DNA of 38,874 bases from JAFLDD01 sp049314715 (GTDB taxonomy: Bacteria > Pseudomonadota > Alphaproteobacteria > Rickettsiales > UBA3002): the NCBI GenBank assembly GCA_049314715.1, contig JBMOEL010000002.1, forward strand, positions 1 through 38,874. Reading direction: 5' to 3'. Both the position numbers and the translations under genes were made by a program. The notes under the pieces were generated by a model. It worked only from the letters and a program-made list of their open reading frames with translations, searched no databases and was not told where the DNA came from. Below are positions 16,696 to 24,329 of this stretch, piece by piece. Numbering within the stretch: position 1 is the stretch's first letter; each line of letters opens with the position of its first letter.

Positions 16696-16767
16696 ATGGA
16701 AATCGCCGTCGCAATTGCAGGCGTGATTCTTGGAGTGTTCGGAATTATCGAACATTTCGGGCTCTAA
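16696..16767 (+). CDS. Putative 23-residue single-pass membrane microprotein
   Basis: An ATG at 16696-16698 opens 23 codons ending TAA at 16765-16767. The predicted peptide is MEIAVAIAGVILGVFGIIEH followed by FGL: one hydrophobic helix with an acidic N-terminus. AAGGA at 16686-16690 is spaced 5 bases from the ATG, an excellent ribosome binding site. The rimM ATG follows the stop by 3 bases and has no Shine-Dalgarno site of its own, so translating this peptide would also couple ribosomes into rimM. It could be a functional membrane microprotein or a leader peptide serving rimM translation. No known family recognised. Confidence 0.6.
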   Translation: MEIAVAIAGVILGVFGIIEHFGL

Positions 16768-16770
16768 GCA

Positions 16771-17289
16771 ATGATTTCTGATGATTTTGTTGAACTTGCG
16801 GTGGTGACCTCCCCGCATGGGGTGAGTGGTCGCGTCAAAATCAAATCCTTTGCCAGCCCACCAGAATCCTTCGCGGTTCCTGAATTGACGGATGCATCGG
16901 GCAATCCTGTGCGCCTCAAAATCACGGGTGGTGAGGGTACCGTATTCATTGCCGCGATTGAGGGATTGAGACGCCGCGAAGACGCGGAGTTATGGCGTGG
17001 CAAAAAACTTGGCGTGTCGCGCAGCGCATTGGTAGACACACGCAAAGAAGGTGAATTTTTCGTAACAGATATGATTGGTATTCCCGTCTCTTTGGAAACT
17101 GGTGAGAATTTTGGTGTTATCAAAGCAGTCTATAATTTCGGTGCGGGCGATATATTAGAGATTACAAAAACCGATGGTAGCGATGAGATGTTCTCATTCA
17201 ATACAGCTACCTTCCCTACTATTGATGTCGCGGCGAAACGCATTGTGATTATGCCACCCGAAATTATCCGTGGAGAGGAACATGACTAA
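16771..17289 (+). CDS. rimM: 16S rRNA processing protein RimM
   Basis: 172 residues. An assembly factor that binds S19 in the 30S head. The N-terminal RimM domain starts VTSPHGVSGRVKIKSF, and the C-terminal PRC-barrel starts near 93 with EGEFFVTDMIGIPV. No ribosome binding site precedes its ATG; the 23-residue reading frame ending 3 bases upstream suggests translational coupling. Its end overlaps the trmD start by 8 bases. The context rpsP-rimM-trmD-rplS is conserved in bacteria. Confidence 0.95.
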   Translation: MISDDFVELAVVTSPHGVSGRVKIKSFASPPESFAVPELTDASGNPVRLKITGGEGTVFIAAIEGLRRREDAELWRGKKLGVSRSALVDTRKEGEFFVTDMIGIPVSLETGENFGVIKAVYNFGAGDILEITKTDGSDEMFSFNTATFPTIDVAAKRIVIMPPEIIRGEEHD

Positions 17290-17992
17290 GCCGTGGGAAG
17301 TGGCCGTCATTACCCTGATGCCTGATATGTATCCTGGGCCGCTGGGGCATTCACTCATCGGTGATGCGCTGGAAAATGGCACGTGGAAACTCACGACTAT
17401 TAACTTACGTGACTATGGTATTGGTAAACATCAGGTGGTGGATGATTCACCCTATGGCGGCGGTGCGGGCATGGTGATTAAGCCCGATGTCATGGATACT
17501 GCGATTACGGAAGCGAAAAAACGCGTGCCCGACGCGCTGCTTGTGCACCTCACCCCACGCGGTGAGCGCCTTACGCAGCCCATGCTAAAAGAGTTTACCA
17601 ATCAACCACTCATTCTTATCTGTGGGCGCTATGAGGCGATTGATGAGCGGGTTATCGAAAAACATGCGCCGCGCGAAGTATCATTGGGCGATTTTGTGCT
17701 CACGGGCGGCGACATCCCAGCCATGGCGATTATTGAGGGTACCGTGCGCCTGCTGCCGGATGTGGTTGGCGACGTAGCCAGTTTAGGCGAGGAAAGCTTC
17801 GGACTACATGAGGAATATCAATATCTTCTAGAATATCCGCATTATACCAAACCTGCCGAATGGGACGGAAAAACCGTGCCAGATGTGTTGGTGAGCGGCC
17901 ATCACAAGAATATTGATGCCTGGCGCAAGGCGCAGGCCGAGGCTATGACCCAGAAAAACCGCCCTGATTTATGGGAAAAGTATAAAAAATAG
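17282..17992 (+). CDS. trmD: tRNA (guanine-N1)-methyltransferase TrmD
   Basis: 236 residues from the ATG at 17282-17284, chosen over a GTG at 17270 because GGAGAGG lies between them as the binding site. Methylates G37 of tRNAs reading CNN codons with SAM. The SPOUT-fold trefoil-knot motifs are present: DDSPYGGGAGMV, LVHLTPRGERLTQ, ICGRYEAIDERV and SLGDFVLTGGDIPAM. The catalytic Asp of GDFVLTGGD is kept. The start lies within the end of rimM. Confidence 0.97.
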   Translation: MTKPWEVAVITLMPDMYPGPLGHSLIGDALENGTWKLTTINLRDYGIGKHQVVDDSPYGGGAGMVIKPDVMDTAITEAKKRVPDALLVHLTPRGERLTQPMLKEFTNQPLILICGRYEAIDERVIEKHAPREVSLGDFVLTGGDIPAMAIIEGTVRLLPDVVGDVASLGEESFGLHEEYQYLLEYPHYTKPAEWDGKTVPDVLVSGHHKNIDAWRKAQAEAMTQKNRPDLWEKYKK

Positions 17993-18069
17993 CGAAGCGC
18001 TTGACATACGAGTCAAAATACCCCAATAAGCCCTTCCCGCGCGGCAGACGCGCCCGAAAGAGAGCTATT

Positions 18070-18474
18070 ATGAATATTGTACAGCAATTAGAAGCCGAGC
18101 AACTGGCAAAAGCAACCGCAGGCAAGCGCATTGATGCGTTTGAAGCAGGCGACATCGTGCGCGTGAACGTGCGCATTATCGAGGGTAGCAACGAGCGTAT
18201 TCAGGCGTTCGAAGGCCTCGTGATTGCAAAGAAAAATGCTGGCATTAACTCATCCGTTACCGTGCGTAAAGTAAGCCACGGTGAAGGTGTAGAGCGTATT
18301 TTCCCGACCTTCTCACCACGTCTGGATTCGATTGAAAAAATCCGTGGCGGGGAAGTGCGTCGTGCGAAATTGTACTACCTGCGTGGTCTTACCGGCCGTG
18401 CAGCACGTATTAAAGAAAAGCGTTCGGTGGTTGTTCCGGGTGCAGATAACGCTGGCAGCGAAGCCCAAGCGTAA
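18070..18474 (+). CDS. rplS: 50S ribosomal protein L19
   Basis: 134 residues from the ATG at 18070-18072 (MNIVQQLEAEQL), with AAAGAGAG just upstream; an upstream TTG at 18001 gives an N-terminus unlike any L19. The body shows AFEAGDIVRVNVRIIEGSNERIQAFEGLVIAKK, then SVTVRKVSHGEGVERIFPTFSP and the basic RRAKLYYLRGLTGRAARIKEK segment. L19 sits at the 30S-50S interface. The 77-base trmD-rplS spacer contains a small GCGCG / CGCGC hairpin near 18038-18052, possibly regulatory. Confidence 0.96.
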   Translation: MNIVQQLEAEQLAKATAGKRIDAFEAGDIVRVNVRIIEGSNERIQAFEGLVIAKKNAGINSSVTVRKVSHGEGVERIFPTFSPRLDSIEKIRGGEVRRAKLYYLRGLTGRAARIKEKRSVVVPGADNAGSEAQA

Positions 18475-18513
18475 TCACGTCTTTCACGATTTTGATGATT
18501 GGAAAGTCTTCGC

Positions 18514-19926
18514 ATGAGCGCAAGACCACGTACAGTTTTTGATAAAATTTTTGATGCACATCTCGTCCATGAGGCAGAGGACGGCACGTGCCTGCTTTAT
18601 ATCGACCGTCACTTGGTGCATGAAGTCACCAGCCCTCAAGCCTTCGAAGGGTTGCGCACTGCGGGTCGTAAAGTACATAAGCCCGAAGCAACGTTGGCGG
18701 TGGCTGATCATAACGTACCCACGACGAGCGACCGCCTGCAAGGCATCAAAGACGAAACGTCGCGCATTCAAGTTCAAACGCTTGAAGACAACACCAAAGA
18801 ATTCGGCGTGCAGTATTTCAAGATGGACGATCTGCGCCAAGGCGTTGTGCATATTGTTGGGCCTGAGCAAGGCTTCACCCTTCCCGGTGCGACGATTGTG
18901 TGCGGCGACTCACACACCTCGACGCATGGTGCGTTTGGCGCACTTGCATTCGGTATTGGCACGAGTGAAGTCGAGCATGTGCTGGCCACCCAAACACTAA
19001 TTCAAAAGCGTGCGAAGAACATGCGCGTCACCGTCGATGGCACCTTGCCTATCGGCGTGACCGCGAAAGATATTACGCTCGCCATCATCGGTAAAATTGG
19101 TACGGCTGGCGGCACAGGCTATGTGATTGAGTATGCAGGGTCGGCGATTCGTGAACTCAGCATGGAAGGTCGCATGACCGTGTGCAACATGAGCATCGAG
19201 GCAGGTGCGCGTGCGGGTCTGATTGCGCCGGACGAGAAAACATTCGAATACCTCAAAGGCCGCCCAATGGCGCCAAAAGGTGAGTTGTGGGACAAGGCCG
19301 TTGCATGGTGGAAAACCCTGCCAAGCGATGCGGATGCGAAGTTTGACGCGGAAATCACGCTCAATGCGGCTGACATACTTCCGCAAGTTACGTGGGGCAC
19401 CAGCCCGCAGGATGTTCTGCCGATTAATGGCAAAGTCCCCTCACCTACGGATTTCGAAGAAGCACGCCGCGAGACGATTGCGCGTTCGCTTGAATATATG
19501 GGTCTTACCGCAGGTACACCACTTACCGACATCGCCATTGATAAAGTGTTCATTGGTTCATGCACCAATGGCCGTATCGAAGATTTGCGCGCTGCTGCAA
19601 AAATCGTCGACGGAAAGAAAGTCGCAAGCTCCGTGAAACTTGCCATGATTGTTCCGGGCTCTGGCCTTGTGAAGCAACAAGCCGAGCAAGAAGGCTTGGA
19701 TAAAATTTTCATCGCTGCCGGATTTGAATGGCGCGAAGCAGGCTGCTCGATGTGCCTTGCTATGAATAATGACCGCTTGTCACCTGGCGAACGTTGCGCC
19801 GCGACCAGCAATCGAAATTTCGAAGGTAGGCAAGGCCGTGGTGGCCGCACCCATCTGATGAGTCCCGCCATGGCCGCTGCCGCCGCGATTACGGGAAAAC
19901 TGGCAGATGTAAGGAATTTCCAATGA
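18514..19926 (+). CDS. leuC: 3-isopropylmalate dehydratase large subunit
   Basis: 470 residues from the ATG at 18514 (MSARPRTVFDKIFDAH), with GGAAAG spaced 7 bases; the TTG at 18499 has no such site. LeuC and LeuD isomerise 2- to 3-isopropylmalate. Aconitase-fold 4Fe-4S cysteines appear in SCTNGRIEDLR and in EAGCSMCLAMNNDRL; GDSHTSTHGAFGALAFGIGTSEVEHV is also conserved. The next gene starts inside the leuC stop (ATGA overlap). Confidence 0.97.
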   Translation: MSARPRTVFDKIFDAHLVHEAEDGTCLLYIDRHLVHEVTSPQAFEGLRTAGRKVHKPEATLAVADHNVPTTSDRLQGIKDETSRIQVQTLEDNTKEFGVQYFKMDDLRQGVVHIVGPEQGFTLPGATIVCGDSHTSTHGAFGALAFGIGTSEVEHVLATQTLIQKRAKNMRVTVDGTLPIGVTAKDITLAIIGKIGTAGGTGYVIEYAGSAIRELSMEGRMTVCNMSIEAGARAGLIAPDEKTFEYLKGRPMAPKGELWDKAVAWWKTLPSDADAKFDAEITLNAADILPQVTWGTSPQDVLPINGKVPSPTDFEEARRETIARSLEYMGLTAGTPLTDIAIDKVFIGSCTNGRIEDLRAAAKIVDGKKVASSVKLAMIVPGSGLVKQQAEQEGLDKIFIAAGFEWREAGCSMCLAMNNDRLSPGERCAATSNRNFEGRQGRGGRTHLMSPAMAAAAAITGKLADVRNFQ

Positions 19927-20804
19927 GTACCGATCCCCTAAAGACCGCTGCCATCGGCACGGCGCGTGACTACCAGAACCTGCCAGCGTGGCAGAAATCG
20001 ATGATGCTTGCCGAGCAAGTATTCGAGCAAACCGAAAAATTCCCTGCGCGTGAGCATGCAGGTTTGGCTGCACAACTGCGCCAAACGGCAACCTACGTCG
20101 CCAGCGCGATTGCCGCGGCAAGCGCAGCGAGCGACAGCTTGGAAATCATCGAGTTCTACCGTGAAGCGCAATCAGCACTCGCTGAACTTTCAACCCAACT
20201 TCAACTCGCTGAGCGTTTGAAATACATCGAAGCTTCAGACGTGCAAGACGAGATTGATGCGATCACCCGCTTGCTAATTGGTATGCAGCATGGGCTGAAA
20301 ATCGCCGCGCGCGATGCAGAACGTGCCGAGCAAGTGGCACAGCGTGAAGAGCGCAGCAAAGCACGCGAAGAGCGTGGTGGTGACCGCCCCTTCAAAAAAC
20401 CTTACGAAAAGCGTGAAGGTGCTGAAGACCGTCCACGTCGTGAATTCAAGCCACGTGACCGTGATGACCGCCCATCGCGTGATGGTGGTGATCGCCCTTA
20501 CAAAAAGCCGTACCAGAAGCGCGAAGGTGGTGAAGACCGCCCACGTCGTGATTTCAAACGCGATGACGCGCGCGGTGGTGACCGTCCTTACAAAAAGCCT
20601 TATCAAAAACGTGAAGATGGTGATGCGCCGCGCCGCGAATACAAGCCGCGTGACCGCGATGCACGCCCAGCGCGTGATGGTGGCGACCGTCCATACAAAA
20701 AGCGTGAGGACACGCGCGGCGACCGTCAAGGATACGGCGGCAGCAAGAAGCCATATGTGAAGCGTGACTTCGGCGGCAAACCTAAACCACGTAGCCGCGA
20801 CTAG
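19923..20804 (+). CDS. S23-like four-helix-bundle protein with basic GGDRPYKKPYQKRE repeat tail
   Basis: 293 residues in two parts. Residues about 15-130 match the four-helix-bundle family of 23S rRNA intervening-sequence (S23) proteins: YQNLPAWQKSMMLAEQVF, FPAREHAGLAAQLRQTATYVASAIA, EFYREAQSALAELSTQLQLAERLKYI. That family is usually about 120 residues and ends there. Here a highly basic, Gly/Asp/Arg/Lys-rich low-complexity tail of about 150 residues follows, with GGDRP(F/Y)KK at 152, 188, 218 and 253 and intervening R/D-rich stretches such as EDRPRR and KPRDRDARPARD. The tail looks like a disordered RNA-binding region, as on DEAD-box helicases. It begins in an ATGA overlap with leuC, so it is translationally coupled in the leucine operon. 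RNA binding is inference; no function is known to me. Confidence 0.8.
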   Translation: MSTDPLKTAAIGTARDYQNLPAWQKSMMLAEQVFEQTEKFPAREHAGLAAQLRQTATYVASAIAAASAASDSLEIIEFYREAQSALAELSTQLQLAERLKYIEASDVQDEIDAITRLLIGMQHGLKIAARDAERAEQVAQREERSKAREERGGDRPFKKPYEKREGAEDRPRREFKPRDRDDRPSRDGGDRPYKKPYQKREGGEDRPRRDFKRDDARGGDRPYKKPYQKREDGDAPRREYKPRDRDARPARDGGDRPYKKREDTRGDRQGYGGSKKPYVKRDFGGKPKPRSRD

Positions 20805-20806
20805 TC

Positions 20807-20953
20807 ATGAACTTGTTCTCTGAAATCGCTGCCATATTCAAAAGCATCTTCACTAAGAAGCGCGACGATGAATGGGCAGCGCGTTTCACCAACCCGCCTA
20901 CACGTCGTGATGGCAAATTACCGCTCATGCCGGGTGAATCGGAGTTAAGCTAA
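20807..20953 (+). CDS. Putative 48-residue protein upstream of leuD
   Basis: ATG at 20807-20809 to TAA at 20951-20953, 48 residues: MNLFSEIAAIFKSIFTKKRD at the N-terminus, then DEWAARFTNPPTRRDGKLPL and a short tail. An amphipathic N-terminal helix is followed by a basic, Pro-containing region. It fills the gap between the S23-like gene (2 bases away) and leuD, whose ATG overlaps its stop by one base (TAATG). It has no clear ribosome binding site of its own, so it would rely on coupling. The leuD site GGAG (20941-20944) lies within it. No family recognised; the tight packing is the main support. Confidence 0.55.
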   Translation: MNLFSEIAAIFKSIFTKKRDDEWAARFTNPPTRRDGKLPLMPGESELS

Positions 20954-21552
20954 TGCAAAAGTTCACCAGTATTTCTGCAATCGCTGCCCCGCTCCCGTTG
21001 CAAAACGTGGATACGGATATGATTATCCCGAAGCAGTTCCTGAAAACCATTAAGCGCACGGGTCTCAAAGAAGGCCTGTTTTACGAAATGCGCTATACGG
21101 TCGAAGGCAAAAAGATTGAGGATTTCGTATTGCACCGCGAGCCTTACACGGCAGCGGAAGTGCTGGTGTCGTTTGATAATTTCGGCTGCGGTTCCAGCCG
21201 CGAGCACGCGCCATGGGCGCTGCTAGATTTCGGCATTCGCTGCGTGATTGCGCCGTCATTTGCCGATATTTTCTATAATAACTGCTTCAAAAACGGCATT
21301 CTGCCCATCGTGCTGCCGCGCGATCAGGTGGAATCGCTGATGCAGCATGCGCAATCGTCGACCAACAAAATTACCGTTGATTTGCCGTCGCAGACCATCA
21401 AAGCTGGAAACCATGAATTCCGCTTCGATGTGGACGCATTCCGCAAGCATTGCCTGCTCAACGGGCTCGATGATATCGGCTTAACACTTGAGAAAAAGGC
21501 TAATATCGCCAGCTTTGAGGCGCAGCGTAGCCAAGCATTTCCTTGGCTTTAA
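20953..21552 (+). CDS. leuD: 3-isopropylmalate dehydratase small subunit
   Basis: 199 residues, usual length. Swivelling aconitase domain with LQNVDTDMIIPKQFLKT near the N-terminus and FGCGSSREHAPWALLDFGIRCVIAPSFADIF, the substrate-recognition loop. GGAG 8 bases before the ATG. Works with LeuC, which is separated from it by two non-leucine genes. Confidence 0.97.
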   Translation: MQKFTSISAIAAPLPLQNVDTDMIIPKQFLKTIKRTGLKEGLFYEMRYTVEGKKIEDFVLHREPYTAAEVLVSFDNFGCGSSREHAPWALLDFGIRCVIAPSFADIFYNNCFKNGILPIVLPRDQVESLMQHAQSSTNKITVDLPSQTIKAGNHEFRFDVDAFRKHCLLNGLDDIGLTLEKKANIASFEAQRSQAFPWL

Positions 21553-21597
21553 CGGGTTTTTCTTTCCATTCCCGCCATTATCAACTAATAGTAGCGC

Positions 21598-22020
21598 ATG
21601 GATAGCCGCTACATAGACACATTATTGAACGTCTCCCCCGTTGCCGTCGTGCTCAGCGCCGTGGCAATGATGGTGGTTGGCTCGCTTTGGTACTCGAGCT
21701 TCTTTTTCGGCAAGGCGTGGATGCGACTTTCTGGCATTCGCATGAGCGACATCCATCAAGATGATGCACGCAGAGGCTATATATTTGCCACCTTCTTCTC
21801 GCTACTGATTGCGTATTTGTTGGGCGTTGTCGCGAGCCACGCGGTTGCGCATCCCACTGCGTTATTCAGTTCAGTGGTAGCGATTTGGATTTTCGTGATG
21901 GCCGAACAAGCTAATGGGTTCATTTGGGAGAAGCAGCCCTTCGCACTTTTCCTACTTCAGGCTTTTCGAAGCCTGTTTTCTCTGCTAGCAGGCGCTACCG
22001 TATTCTTGTTCTGGAGTTAG
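21598..22020 (+). CDS. DUF1761-like membrane protein
   Basis: 140 residues with about four membrane segments (near 14-32, 60-80, 85-105 and 118-138). GSLWYSSFFFGKAWMRLSGI after the first segment is the hallmark of the DUF1761 family, small inner-membrane proteins of unknown role. It lies between leuD and leuB on the same strand, 4 bases before leuB, so it is part of the operon. Whether it has any link to leucine synthesis is unknown. Confidence 0.8.
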   Translation: MDSRYIDTLLNVSPVAVVLSAVAMMVVGSLWYSSFFFGKAWMRLSGIRMSDIHQDDARRGYIFATFFSLLIAYLLGVVASHAVAHPTALFSSVVAIWIFVMAEQANGFIWEKQPFALFLLQAFRSLFSLLAGATVFLFWS

Positions 22021-22024
22021 CGTC

Positions 22025-23143
22025 ATGACAAAGACCGTCCTATTACTGCCCGGTGATGGCATCGGCCCTGAAGTGGTCGCTCAAGCAAAACGCGTGCTCG
22101 AATGGGCTGCCAGCGCAGCAGGCACTTCGTTTGTTTTTGATGAAGCATTGCTTGGTGGCTCGGCATATGACGCAGTGGGCACTCCCTACCCTGCTGAAAC
22201 ACTCGAGAAAGCCAAGAAGGCAGATGCGATTTTATTGGGTGCCGTTGGTGGCCCGAAATGGGAATCATTGGATTATGCCGTGCGCCCAGAGCGCGGCTTG
22301 CTCGGTATTCGCAAAGACCTCGATTTGTTTGCGAATCTGCGCCCTGCCATGTGCTTCCCTGCACTGGCGGATGCTTCGACACTCAAAGCAGATGTCATTT
22401 CGGGTCTGGATATTCTCATCGTGCGCGAACTGACGGGTGATATTTATTTTGGTCAACCACGTGGTGTTACCGTTGAAAACGGTCATCGCGTTGGTCGCAA
22501 CACCATGATTTATGCTGATTGGGAAGTCACGCGCATTGGCCGCGTAGCGCTGGAGCTTGCGCGTAAGCGTAACAAAAAACTCTGCTCGGTGGATAAAGCG
22601 AACGTGCTTGAGACCACCGAAATGTGGCGCGAAGAAGTGCAAAAACTGCGCGACGGCGAGTATACCGATATCGAGCTGAGCCATATGTATGTTGATAATG
22701 CGGCCATGCAATTGGTGCGCAATCCAAAGCAATTTGACGTGATGGTGACGGGCAATATCTTTGGCGATATTCTCTCCGATTGCGCGGCGATGCTTACTGG
22801 GTCATTAGGTATGCTTCCATCCGCATCTTTGGGCTCTGAAAATGAATTGGGTCATCGCAACGCGCTCTACGAACCTGTGCATGGTTCGGCGCCTGATATT
22901 GCGGGCAAAGGCATTGCCAACCCGATTGCTACGATTCTTTCAGTGAGCATGATGCTGCGTTATTCATTCAATATGCTGCGCGAAGCAGATCTCGTCGATA
23001 AAGCCATTGCAGACGTGCTGGAGCAAGGCTTACGCACGGGCGATATTATGCAAGACGGCAAGAAAAAAGTCGGCACTAGTGAGATGGGCGACGCTGTTCT
23101 TTATGCCCTTGCGCGTCTACACGCAGAGCACAGGGTTGCTTAA
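22025..23143 (+). CDS. leuB: 3-isopropylmalate dehydrogenase
   Basis: 372 residues. NAD-dependent oxidative decarboxylation of 3-isopropylmalate. LLLPGDGIGPEVV at the start, GAVGGPKW, and the substrate-binding RPERGLLGIRKDLDLFANLRP, the IVRELTGDIYFG loop, and NIFGDILSD...GSLGMLPSASLG are present. The last 68 bases overlap the end of the convergent gene at 23076-24212. Confidence 0.97.
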   Translation: MTKTVLLLPGDGIGPEVVAQAKRVLEWAASAAGTSFVFDEALLGGSAYDAVGTPYPAETLEKAKKADAILLGAVGGPKWESLDYAVRPERGLLGIRKDLDLFANLRPAMCFPALADASTLKADVISGLDILIVRELTGDIYFGQPRGVTVENGHRVGRNTMIYADWEVTRIGRVALELARKRNKKLCSVDKANVLETTEMWREEVQKLRDGEYTDIELSHMYVDNAAMQLVRNPKQFDVMVTGNIFGDILSDCAAMLTGSLGMLPSASLGSENELGHRNALYEPVHGSAPDIAGKGIANPIATILSVSMMLRYSFNMLREADLVDKAIADVLEQGLRTGDIMQDGKKKVGTSEMGDAVLYALARLHAEHRVA

Positions 23144-24212
23144 TCGCCACAATTTCTTGCGCAATCACATCATACTGTTGGGAAATCATTTCCCTAAAAT
23201 CATATTGTTGATGCGGCGGGGCGAAAGGTGGCGTAGGCAATGCGCGTACTTTAAGCGGCAACTCCATTTGTTCGCCAATTATATTCGCCATCACTTCTTT
23301 CGGATTACTGCTGCGCTTGGCCTCAATCACCTCCTGCACCACACGCACCATTTCACCTAGACTCATGATGTAATCAGGCTGGATTTTATACTCGCGAAAA
23401 CCTGGAGATGGCGATTGTTCGAAACAAGACAAGATATCGTTAATCAGATTCTGACGATGAACAATCTCAACACGTCTCTTCATCACATCAGGTGAATACA
23501 GTTTTCTTTGTTCACAATACGCATTCATGTCAGGAAGGTTACCCCCACTATCCGGTGTCTGCGCTACGCGCAGCATCTGCGAAATCAGAGGCCTACTGGG
23601 GGTAATATCCTGTATTTGGGTTGGATACGAAGTGCTGATATCCAAATTTTTAAGACCAGATGATGGGTCTTTCAGGAAATGTACCGCCTCGAATTTATGC
23701 TGAGCATAAATCTCACGTGGAAATACCGGATGCGTTATTGATGCCGGATCATATTCGTACTGCAATGTCATGTCCGAAGCCACCATGTGGAAACTAATGG
23801 TTGATGACTTGCTTTCTGCTAGGCTTTGTGCCGCGCGCGCCAATATTCTTACAGCCTCTACATTATCTGCATACGCACGCTTTATCGATGCTTCTTCGCG
23901 CGTAAAATCAGCCGCAACCGCTGTATGCAACACCGCATCAACCTCTGGGTGGCGTTCAAATAGTTCCTGAACATCCGCTTCATCTGAAAAATTGGCAGAA
24001 GTAACCGCTAGCCGATCGCGATAGCGTTCCTTCAATCGCTTGAGTAAATGCGTGAGTTCATCCTTGCGTTCGGGATGACGGTTCAATACCGCCACGACGC
24101 ACCACCCCTCAGCCAGCGCCCGTTCAACAGCTCCACTACCCAAAGAACCACCCGCACCCGTAATCAACAAGGTCCGCCGGCCATTTACGGTTGGCTGTAT
24201 TTCTGTTTCCAT
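23076..24212 (-). CDS. NAD-dependent epimerase/dehydratase-like protein (extended SDR fold)
   Basis: 378 residues. A Rossmann start LLITGAGGSLGSGAVERAL near 15-33 with the SDR glycine motif, a VDAVLHTAVAADF segment corresponding to the cofactor-proximal strand, and YAQHK near 195 as a candidate YxxxK active site. The C-terminal third (about 230-378) has no similarity I can name. The substrate is unknown. Its last 22 codons overlap leuB on the other strand, an uncommon extent for convergent genes, which suggests the C-terminus was extended by loss of an earlier stop. It sits between leuB and asd, adjacent in many relatives, so it is probably a late insertion. Confidence 0.7.
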   Translation of the reverse strand: METEIQPTVNGRRTLLITGAGGSLGSGAVERALAEGWCVVAVLNRHPERKDELTHLLKRLKERYRDRLAVTSANFSDEADVQELFERHPEVDAVLHTAVAADFTREEASIKRAYADNVEAVRILARAAQSLAESKSSTISFHMVASDMTLQYEYDPASITHPVFPREIYAQHKFEAVHFLKDPSSGLKNLDISTSYPTQIQDITPSRPLISQMLRVAQTPDSGGNLPDMNAYCEQRKLYSPDVMKRRVEIVHRQNLINDILSCFEQSPSPGFREYKIQPDYIMSLGEMVRVVQEVIEAKRSSNPKEVMANIIGEQMELPLKVRALPTPPFAPPHQQYDFREMISQQYDVIAQEIVAIKQPCALRVDAQGHKEQRRPSH

Positions 24213-24235
24213 CGCTGCATTATGCTGGATTTCAC

Positions 24236-24265
24236 TAGACTTGAGTGTGAAGTTTTGTTTACAAT
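24236..24265 (+). promoter_or_regulatory. Possible asd promoter
   Basis: TAGACT at 24236-24241, an 18-base spacer and TACAAT at 24260-24265, ending 64 bases before the asd ATG. The -10 matches well, the -35 only four of six. It lies in the divergent region with the SDR-like gene. Confidence 0.4.
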
Positions 24266-24329
24266 GCGACCCCTTTATCGAAAAATAAGCATTTGGTTTA
24301 TTTGAAAATTAGTCGGGTAGTACTAGGTC

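Noticed and set aside
16376..16714. Minus-strand frames over the rpsP tail
   Set aside because: They result from the Ala/Glu/Lys repeat composition of the S16 tail read backwards.
18001..18069. Longer start for rplS at a TTG
   Set aside because: Gives an N-terminus unlike L19 and lacks a ribosome binding site; the ATG at 18070 is better.
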